This document shows, one piece after another, positions 7,103 to 12,016 of a DNA stretch of 12,016 bases. The notes below the pieces were generated by a model. It ran no database searches. It was not told where the DNA came from and was given only the letters and a program-made list of their open reading frames with translations. Source of the stretch: Desulfobacterales bacterium (GTDB lineage Bacteria; Desulfobacterota; Desulfobacteria; Desulfobacterales; UBA5852); NCBI GenBank assembly GCA_030066455.1, contig JASJBQ010000152.1, forward strand, positions 1 through 12,016, written 5' to 3'. Positions within the stretch are counted from its first letter, which is position 1. Every line of letters begins with the position of its first letter. A program made the translations under genes and the position numbers.

Positions 7103-7117
7103 AAGTCGTAAAGAACC

Positions 7118-7138
7118 AACCGGCGCTAGCCACCGGTT
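7118..7138 (+). other. Hairpin near the 5' end of the sigma-54 transcript
   Basis: AACCGG (7118-7123) and CCGGTT (7133-7138) form a 6-bp stem with a 9-nt loop. It begins only about 5 nt after the predicted transcription start near 7113. Such 5' hairpins can stabilise mRNA; this role is inferred. Confidence 0.4.
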
Positions 7139-7172
7139 TCGACGCTAAAGATCATTCAGGAGTATACCCAGC

Positions 7173-7625
7173 ATGAAAATCGAAAATGGAATACAGGGGC
7201 TCGGAAGAACGGATCAGCCGGCCCGGCCGGCAAAAGCGGCCGGCGATGCCGCGTTCAAGACACACCTCGACCAAGCGCTGATGCGTAATCCGTCCGGGCC
7301 GAAGCATTCAGTTGGCGTGACGGCAATCCCGTCTCCGGGTGTCGTCACGCCGATGTCCGGAATCGGCACGCATCCCCAGGGGATGGTTCAAGGCTTGGAA
7401 GACTTTCTCGGCATCCTTGAGACCTATCAGGCGCGTTTAGGTGATGCGCGCTGCGATTTGAAAACATTGGAACGGGACCTCGACCGCATCGGCGCGCGGT
7501 GTCGCCAACTGGATGCCTGGTCGCGCAGCGCGACGATCGACGAGGGCCTGCGCGACCTGCTGCAAGAAGGCCTTACCACCGCCCGCGTCGAAATGGCGCG
7601 CTTTTATGCCGGCGCGTACTGTTAG
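7173..7625 (+). CDS. Uncharacterised 150-aa protein, probably flagellum-related
   Basis: I do not recognise this family. The ATG at 7173 has a clear Shine-Dalgarno (CAGGAG, about 10 nt upstream). The first 72 residues are low-complexity and rich in Gly, Pro, Ala and Gln; they lack a Sec signal and resemble the disordered N-termini of flagellar export substrates. Residues 74-146 look helical with heptad-like spacing (LEDFLGILETYQARLGD...LKTLERDLDRIG), ending in RVEMARFYAGAYC. There are three cysteines (94, 110, 150). The gene follows a strong sigma-54 promoter and precedes a lytic transglycosylase in the same frame, separated by TAG and four codons. A partner, chaperone or assembly factor for the transglycosylase or rod is plausible, but no function is shown. 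A FlgN-, FlgM- or FliE-like identity is not supported by motifs. Confidence 0.8.
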   Translation: MKIENGIQGLGRTDQPARPAKAAGDAAFKTHLDQALMRNPSGPKHSVGVTAIPSPGVVTPMSGIGTHPQGMVQGLEDFLGILETYQARLGDARCDLKTLERDLDRIGARCRQLDAWSRSATIDEGLRDLLQEGLTTARVEMARFYAGAYC

Positions 7626-7637
7626 GCGGAGGCCGGA

Positions 7638-8357
7638 TTGATTCGCAGCACCAACAAGACGATTCGCGACTATTGGCAGCTCCAGGGGTTGCTGGAGAAA
7701 CCGGGCGTTCGCAACGAAGCACGGGATGGTTTCCGCAGCGCGATGGCTGCGGCCATGGCGTCCGGGCATCAGGAAAACCGTTCATCAGACCGGGGATTGA
7801 CCATCGAGGACTACTGGCGCCGGGCCGTTCCGGTAAAGCCGCATCCTTTGGCCGACCGCAACGCGGAGTCGCCCCGCCGGGAGATGATGCCGCCGGACAG
7901 CGCGCCCGTCCGTGTCGGGGACACGCACCAGCCGTCATCGGTGGCAGGCGATCGTCACGGCCGATCCGCGCTCCGGAAAGAAATCGATCAGGCCGTCGCC
8001 ACGGCAGCCCATAAATACGAGCTGCCGGCTGGGCTTCTAACGAGCGTCATCCGACATGAATCCAATTTCAATCCCCGGGCCGTCTCGTCGGCCGGCGCCC
8101 AGGGCCTGATGCAATTAATGCCCGCCACGGCACGCGAGCTGGGCGTGGATGATCCCTTTGACATCCATCAGAACATCGACGGCGGTGCCCGGTATCTCAA
8201 CCAAATGCTTGCGCTGTTCGATGGTGATGTACGCCAGGCGCTGGCCGCCTACAATGCCGGGCCGGGCACCGTCCGCCGCTACGGCGGCATCCCCCCCTAT
8301 CCGGAAACGCGCCGCTACGTCCGCAAGGTGATGGCATCTGTCGCCGCGACCGTCTGA
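7638..8357 (+). CDS. Lytic transglycosylase (SLT/LysM-less, Slt70-like domain), probably flagellar
   Basis: Predicted to cleave the glycan strand of peptidoglycan non-hydrolytically, giving 1,6-anhydro products. The C-terminal SLT domain (about 112-235) has the catalytic Glu in IRHESNFNPRAVS (E141), then GAQGLMQLMPATA (153-165) and AAYNAGPGTVRRYGG (203-217). The family's usual C-terminal TRRYVRKV follows. The N-terminal 110 residues are disordered, with no signal peptide or lipobox, and hold two copies of a TIxDYW motif (8-13 and 55-60). Without a Sec signal, export through the flagellar type III system, as for FlgJ, is the best inference. The start is TTG at 7638, 5 nt after GGAGG; the frame is closed 12 nt upstream by the TAG of the preceding gene. 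It could serve to open the wall for rod passage. The stop is TGA. Confidence 0.88.
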   Translation: MIRSTNKTIRDYWQLQGLLEKPGVRNEARDGFRSAMAAAMASGHQENRSSDRGLTIEDYWRRAVPVKPHPLADRNAESPRREMMPPDSAPVRVGDTHQPSSVAGDRHGRSALRKEIDQAVATAAHKYELPAGLLTSVIRHESNFNPRAVSSAGAQGLMQLMPATARELGVDDPFDIHQNIDGGARYLNQMLALFDGDVRQALAAYNAGPGTVRRYGGIPPYPETRRYVRKVMASVAATV

Positions 8358-8673
8358 CGAATGGCCGATGTTCCGGTTCCCAGTGAGGGACGGGTCTGAC
8401 ACGGCCAGCGGCCGCTAGCGGCTGCCTTGAGGCGACCCGCCGCGCTCTCGAACCACGCCTTCTGGTACCAACATCAAAAAGGGCCCTATCGGCCGAATGG
8501 CGCACCTGCTGCAGGCCGGACACGACCTTCACGTTTTTTTGGAGGGTGTCCGATGGCACTTTCGTTGGTGTGTTCGGGATCGGAAAAGGATGACGGCGTT
8601 CTTGATGCCACACGGTGTGATCGTTAAGGCTTGAGTCGGGCTGGCGGGTGGCGATGGTTTCTTCGGAGGGGAA
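8358..8673. other. Convergent intergenic region with several dyads
   Basis: This 316-nt region separates the rightward transglycosylase from the leftward PilZ gene. It holds a perfect 12-bp palindrome GCCGCTAGCGGC (8411-8422), a small CCTGC/GCAGG hairpin near 8505-8515, and a CGGACAC/GTGTCCG inverted repeat (8517-8523 and 8546-8552). A CACAC/GTGTG dyad lies at 8609-8619. A T7 run at 8534-8540 could help end the rightward transcript, and an A5 run near 8476-8480 could serve the leftward one. No canonical stem directly followed by a U-tract was found, so terminators are not called individually. Confidence 0.5.
8553..8627 (+). CDS. Possible 24-aa small ORF
   Basis: An ATG at 8553 has an unusually good Shine-Dalgarno (GGAGG at 8541-8545, 7 nt spacing) and encodes 24 residues to a TAA. 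The product has two cysteines and an acidic middle (GSEKDD). The Shine-Dalgarno sits in the loop of, and next to, the 7-bp inverted repeat ending at 8552, so structure could gate translation. No promoter of its own is seen; it would depend on read-through from the transglycosylase. It may well be chance. Confidence 0.2.
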   Translation: MALSLVCSGSEKDDGVLDATRCDR

Positions 8674-9399
8674 CTAGGGCGCATCCAGGCTCACACGCTG
8701 CCGCAGGAGTTTACGCTGCATGCCGTAGAGCACCTCGGTCAGCTTTTTTTCCTCGGCTCTATCAATGGCAATGAACTCAAAGGCGTATTGCTCGTGGTTG
8801 TTGTTGGGATTTCGGCCGGTTCTCACGATGCGGGCCCGCATGATGCGGATCAGCACGGCCTCCTCATCGTCGAAAACCAGGTCGAGGTTGTTCAGGGTCC
8901 GGCCTTTGAAAAGAACACGGCGTTTGTCTTGACCGTCGCGCAGGGATTCAACCATGCAGAGCAGTCCCCCCAGGCTGAAATCGAGCACGAGCAGCCGGAC
9001 GGGCGGTTCCAGTTGCCGCAGGGTGAGCGTTGTCCCCATGGGGGCTTTAAGGCGAAAATTACGACGGCGTTGAATCCGTTCGATTTCTTCCGGTAGTGGA
9101 AACCAGAAATCGCCGTGCCATTCATCGATGGGAAGCGTGAATTTGTAGAGGACTTTGTCCTCGCCATTGAATTCACAGTAGAGCGCGCACTTTTTCTTAA
9201 GTTGCAGTGCATCGCCCATGCCGTCCGGGGGGTCGATACAGAAGCGGGGGTGCGGGCCCTCGGTATCGATGTCGGTCAACAGTGACACGCTTTCAAAGGC
9301 CGCCCCTTGGACCGCGACTTTGATCAGCACTTTTTTATCTTTAAGGTGCCGGAGGGCCTGTTCAACTCTTGCGCCGCTGATTTTACCGTAGTCATCCAT
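8674..9399 (-). CDS. PilZ-domain c-di-GMP-binding protein, YcgR-like
   Basis: Predicted cytoplasmic c-di-GMP receptor, in the style of the flagellar brake YcgR. An N-terminal beta-rich YcgR-like domain covers about 18-105. The PilZ domain follows (about 107-225), with both ligand motifs: RxxxR as R112-R116 within RRRNFR, and DxSxxG as D140-S142-G145 in DFSLGG. Binding should therefore be intact. The length (241 aa) suits two-domain YcgR proteins. The ATG at 9397-9399 lies 15 nt after the stop of the receiver gene, so the two form an operon; the Shine-Dalgarno is weak. Close to a diguanylate cyclase and motor genes, a motility-control role is likely. Control of another c-di-GMP output, such as adhesion, cannot be excluded. 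The stop is TAG. Confidence 0.9.
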   Translation of the reverse strand: MDDYGKISGARVEQALRHLKDKKVLIKVAVQGAAFESVSLLTDIDTEGPHPRFCIDPPDGMGDALQLKKKCALYCEFNGEDKVLYKFTLPIDEWHGDFWFPLPEEIERIQRRRNFRLKAPMGTTLTLRQLEPPVRLLVLDFSLGGLLCMVESLRDGQDKRRVLFKGRTLNNLDLVFDDEEAVLIRIMRARIVRTGRNPNNNHEQYAFEFIAIDRAEEKKLTEVLYGMQRKLLRQRVSLDAP

Positions 9400-9414
9400 G
9401 TCGATTTAAATGCA

Positions 9415-9876
9415 TCAGGCGTAGCATTTCAGTCCGGCGATACTGCGGGCAAAATCCTGATCTTCAAGCAGGCGTTTGGCAAAACTGATGTATTTTTCCG
9501 CAATGGCGCGAACGGCAAACTGAAGGGCGAAGGGGCGCAGAGGCTTTTCCAGGAGATGATTGACTTTCGAAGCCATGCACATGTTGACCACGTCGTCGCT
9601 GGCATTACCGGTCACGATGATCGCGTCCTGATGCGCCGACGGGAATTTTTTCTCAACCGCGTCCAGAAAGAAAAAGCCGCTTTTACCGCCCAGGAATACA
9701 TCCACGATAAAGATGGCCACACCGTATTTGCAGCTCAGGCAGTAGAGAATGGCTTCATCGGGTTGAGAGAACGCCCGCACCTGCCCCCAGATATAAAAGC
9801 CTTTCACCACATCCGTGATCATCTGGCAAACGGCGGGGTCGTCATCGACGATGATCACATCCAAGCCGTCTGTCAT
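9415..9876 (-). CDS. Stand-alone response-regulator receiver domain protein
   Basis: This 153-aa single receiver protein has no DNA-binding or enzymatic output domain. The phosphorylation pocket is intact: acidic pair D11-D12, phospho-acceptor D59 (in IFIVDVFLGG), T89 (IIVTGNAS) and K111 (LLEKP). A C-terminal helical extension (about 126-153, AEKYISFAKRLLEDQDFARSIAGLKCYA) goes beyond the usual fold and may contact a partner. The ATG at 9874-9876 follows a GGGAGAG Shine-Dalgarno. It precedes the PilZ gene by 15 nt in an operon with a sigma-70-like promoter. It could act as a CheY-like or phosphorelay shuttle, fed by the hybrid kinase encoded just upstream. That partnership is inferred only from position. 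Confidence 0.9.
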   Translation of the reverse strand: MTDGLDVIIVDDDPAVCQMITDVVKGFYIWGQVRAFSQPDEAILYCLSCKYGVAIFIVDVFLGGKSGFFFLDAVEKKFPSAHQDAIIVTGNASDDVVNMCMASKVNHLLEKPLRPFALQFAVRAIAEKYISFAKRLLEDQDFARSIAGLKCYA

Positions 9877-9919
9877 ACCCGCTCTCCCTGTCTGAATTTT
9901 AATCCGCTTTCCAACGCCT

Positions 9920-9940
9920 GGGCTGTAGGGGCGTCAGCCC
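9920..9940 (-). other. Hairpin in the leader of the receiver-PilZ operon
   Basis: GGGCTG and CAGCCC form a 6-bp, mostly G-C stem with a 9-nt loop. It lies in the predicted leader (about 9967 to 9877), roughly 45 nt before the receiver ATG. No U-tract follows, so it is not a typical terminator. It does not show the conserved sequences of known c-di-GMP riboswitches. Confidence 0.4.
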
Positions 9941-9973
9941 TTGAGGCCGGATACCCCTTGAATCATAAGCCAA

Positions 9974-10003
9974 TTTATATCGGCAACCTCCAGTATTTGT
10001 CAA
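9974..10003 (-). promoter_or_regulatory. Sigma-70-type promoter of the receiver-PilZ operon
   Basis: Read leftward, TTGACA (10003-9998) is followed after 18 bp by TATAAA (9979-9974). The -35 is a perfect match and the -10 is five of six. Transcription should start near 9967, giving a leader of about 90 nt. It lies just past the hybrid kinase stop and separates the two units. Confidence 0.7.
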
Positions 10004-10042
10004 TGACACGCCCCCCTCAAGAGGACGTCTCGGACCAGGGCG

Positions 10043-11614
10043 CTAACGCGCGAGTTGGCATTTTTCGACGCGATCGGATGTCGGCTTTCCCAACAGCTGC
10101 TCCAGTTGTTCGCTGATCTCCTTGATGCGATAGGGTTTGGCCACCACCGCGCAGAATCCGAAGTCACGATAGTTGGTAACGCCGGGATCGTTGGCATAAC
10201 CGCTGGAGACGATGCCGCGGACATCCGGGTCGATCGCCATCAGTTTCTGGATGGTTTCCTTCCCACCCAACCCCCCTTTAACCGTCAAATCGAGGATGAC
10301 CGCGTCAAAAGGGATGTCGCTTTCAAGGGCTTCGCGGTAGAGAGCGATCGCCTCTTCGCCTTTGGCCGCGAAGGCCGGATCGTAACCCAGGCTTTTGAGG
10401 ATGTTACCCGCAAGATTGCGAATCATCTCCTCGTCATCCATGACGAGAATGCGGCCGGTGTGCCTGCCGTTGTTATCCATGGGGGATTCATCTTCCTGTT
10501 GTGTGGTCGCGATGACGTTGGTCGAGGCGGGCATGTAGATATTGAAACAAGCGCCCCGTCTCGACATCCCGGACACGCGGATGGCGCCACCGTGCTTTTC
10601 AATGATTGAGTTGGCAATGGAAAGGCCCAGCCCCAGGCCACGTTCGGCCCCCATTTCCTTGGTGGTGAAATAGGGGTCGAAAATCCGACCCCGAACGGCG
10701 GGGTCAACCCCCGGGCCGCTGTCTGTGATCGATATCAACACATGGCGCCCCGTCAAGCGCTCATCTGATTCTTCGGTCGCGACTTCATTGCGGGCAGCAA
10801 CGGTCAGCTCCCCACCGTCCGGCATGGCTTCACGCGCGTTGATGACGATGTTGTGAAGTGCCTGTCCGACCTGCATGCGATCCACATCCACAGGCCAAAG
10901 GTCCGGGGGAAAGTCGTAGTGCACGATGACATTCGACCCGCTGAGAGCAAACTCCGAAGCCCCCAGGATCAGTTCCGCCGGGTCGACCGTTTCCTTCTGG
11001 GGTGTGCCCCCCTTGGAAAATGTTATCAGGCGGTTGGTCAGCTCCTTGGCGATCAAGGCGGCTTCCTGAGCCTGATCCAGCCAATCGTACTGAGGGCTGT
11101 CCTCATTGAACGTGGTCAGGCAGAGGGAAATATTCCCCATGATGGCTGTCAGCAGGTTGTTGTAGTCGTGGGCAATCCCGCCCGACAACGCCGCAATCGA
11201 CTCCAGCTGCCGCGCTTTGAGCAGCTCTTTCTGGATACGCCGACTCTCGGTGTTGTCACGGACGATGAGCAATTCACCGAAGCCTTCTTCGAGGGGCAAG
11301 GGACTGGCAACAAGCTCGATATCGACCCAGCGCCCGTCGCTTGCTTTCAGCCGCGCATCACCGTCAACCAGCCGGTCCTGTTGCGCCTCATACAGCACAC
11401 GGCGTTGGTCATAAGGATAGTTGGTTTCAAGATAGACGTCCGTGGACTGCGCCCGCAGTTCCGTTTCGGAGTAACCGGTCATCGAACAAAGCGCCTTGTT
11501 GGCGTACACCGCACGGTCATCGCGCAAAACCATGAGTCCATCATGCAAATGGCTGCAAATCAGGCGAAAAATCCTATCGTCAGGCATATCCCCGTTCCTG
11601 GAGGAAGTGTTCAT
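10043..11614 (-). CDS. Soluble PAS hybrid sensor histidine kinase with C-terminal receiver
   Basis: Predicted to sense a signal through a PAS domain and autophosphorylate. Domains: PAS about 18-125; HisKA with H149 in GGIAHDYNNLL; HATPase with the N-box (N255-N259 region), DSGPGV (298-303), IFDPYFTTKE (311-320) and GLGLGLSIAN (326-335); receiver about 388-510 with D393-D394, phospho-acceptor D442, S470 and K493. All catalytic positions are present. No transmembrane segment is visible, so it is cytoplasmic. The ATG used is at 11612-11614, with a poor Shine-Dalgarno. An in-frame ATG at 11585-11587 (residue 10) has AGGA 8 nt upstream and may be the real start. It lies 8 nt after the upstream 129-aa gene. 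The receiver protein and PilZ gene lie downstream. Its cognate partners are unproven. The stop is TAG. Confidence 0.94.
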   Translation of the reverse strand: MNTSSRNGDMPDDRIFRLICSHLHDGLMVLRDDRAVYANKALCSMTGYSETELRAQSTDVYLETNYPYDQRRVLYEAQQDRLVDGDARLKASDGRWVDIELVASPLPLEEGFGELLIVRDNTESRRIQKELLKARQLESIAALSGGIAHDYNNLLTAIMGNISLCLTTFNEDSPQYDWLDQAQEAALIAKELTNRLITFSKGGTPQKETVDPAELILGASEFALSGSNVIVHYDFPPDLWPVDVDRMQVGQALHNIVINAREAMPDGGELTVAARNEVATEESDERLTGRHVLISITDSGPGVDPAVRGRIFDPYFTTKEMGAERGLGLGLSIANSIIEKHGGAIRVSGMSRRGACFNIYMPASTNVIATTQQEDESPMDNNGRHTGRILVMDDEEMIRNLAGNILKSLGYDPAFAAKGEEAIALYREALESDIPFDAVILDLTVKGGLGGKETIQKLMAIDPDVRGIVSSGYANDPGVTNYRDFGFCAVVAKPYRIKEISEQLEQLLGKPTSDRVEKCQLAR

Positions 11615-11622
11615 ATGGTTGG

Positions 11623-12012
11623 CTAATGGATAACGATGTCATCCCGGACAAACCAATCCGCTCGCGGTACAACGATGGTCCGGGCCTGATAATCGTTCCA
11701 GGCGTAAAGGATCAGATCCTCCGTGTCCTCGATCCAAAAACCGGTGCAAGGCACCCCGGGCGGCTCGGCTCCGCTCAAGAGCGACGGACCGCTGATTTCC
11801 GCCACCAGCGCCAGATCATAGAAGGCGTTATAGATTCTCAGCTGCGAATCGCGATCGATTTCGATATCCTCGAGCGCAATTTCGTTGAGCTGTTCGTGCG
11901 CGACCTTCAAGCGCTGTCCCACGCTTGCTTTTATGACTTCGATTTCATCGTATTCACACCACAAACCCGTCTGGGGGCCGGATGTGAACGTCATATTGTC
12001 GATGCGATCCAT
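11623..12012 (-). CDS. Hypothetical protein, 129 aa (may extend past right edge)
   Basis: I do not recognise this protein. It is strongly acidic, has no signal peptide or membrane segment, and alternates charged and hydrophobic residues in a pattern suggesting a mixed alpha/beta fold. The helix-rich first half (residues 22-72, VIKASVGQRLKVAHEQLNEI and following) is followed by short strands rich in Trp and Tyr (ILYAWNDY...RADWFVRDDIVIH). The ATG at 12010-12012 is just 4 nt from the window end and the frame is still open there, so the true start may lie outside. An internal ATG at residue 7 is also possible. It precedes the hybrid kinase by 8 nt on the same strand, so the two probably share a transcript. 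A role in its signalling is only guilt by association. The stop is TAG. Confidence 0.75.
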   Translation of the reverse strand: MDRIDNMTFTSGPQTGLWCEYDEIEVIKASVGQRLKVAHEQLNEIALEDIEIDRDSQLRIYNAFYDLALVAEISGPSLLSGAEPPGVPCTGFWIEDTEDLILYAWNDYQARTIVVPRADWFVRDDIVIH

Positions 12013-12016
12013 AGGC

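Noticed and set aside
6931..7172. Possible c-di-GMP riboswitch before the transglycosylase unit or in other leaders
   Set aside because: None of the conserved GEMM sequence blocks was found; only simple hairpins are present.
8554..8569. Sigma-54-like sequence TGGCACTTTCGTTGGT
   Set aside because: The -12 GC is replaced by GG, an almost invariant position, and no gene is suitably placed downstream on that strand.
1..12016. CRISPR arrays, insertion sequences, attachment sites, tRNA or rRNA genes
   Set aside because: No repeat-spacer pattern, transposase, terminal inverted repeats or RNA gene signature was seen on reading the window.

Overview
The window looks like a flagellar biogenesis and motility-control region from a Gram-negative, probably delta-type sulfate-reducing bacterium (Desulfobacterota, perhaps Desulfobacteraceae-like). 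That placement is an inference. It rests on the gene order, the GC-rich coding sequence, the use of sigma-54 promoters for flagellar genes, and the style of the soluble hybrid kinase. No rRNA, tRNA, IS element, CRISPR array or phage gene was seen.

Layout. The left 5.2 kb is one tightly packed leftward operon, in transcription order: sigma-54-dependent response regulator, flgB, flgC, fliE, fliF and fliG (fliG runs off the left edge). Start and stop codons overlap or sit 2-3 nt apart from the regulator to fliE; fliF and fliG follow after short gaps. A consensus-quality sigma-54 (-24/-12) promoter at 5321-5336 faces this operon. The divergent spacer of about 600 bp (5242-5847) also holds short phased repeats and GTCA/TGAC-type half sites.

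Rightward from the spacer lies a GGDEF diguanylate cyclase (5848-6930) with a likely terminator. It is followed by a second consensus-quality sigma-54 promoter (7087-7102), which drives an uncharacterised 150-aa protein and a lytic transglycosylase without a Sec signal. These two genes share a reading frame and are separated by a single TAG codon plus four codons. They are the least explained part of the window and may be a specialised wall-remodelling module for the flagellar rod or hook.

The right third is leftward again. A PilZ (YcgR-like) protein is preceded by a stand-alone receiver protein, and the pair has its own sigma-70-type promoter at 9974-10003. Upstream lie a soluble PAS-HisKA-HATPase-receiver hybrid kinase and a 129-aa protein I do not recognise.

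How the parts may work together (inference). Sigma-54 and an enhancer-binding activator would turn on the basal-body/MS-ring operon and the transglycosylase pair. The diguanylate cyclase would make c-di-GMP, which the PilZ protein could read to slow or stop the motor whose FliG rotor protein is encoded here. The hybrid kinase and single receiver could add phosphorelay input.
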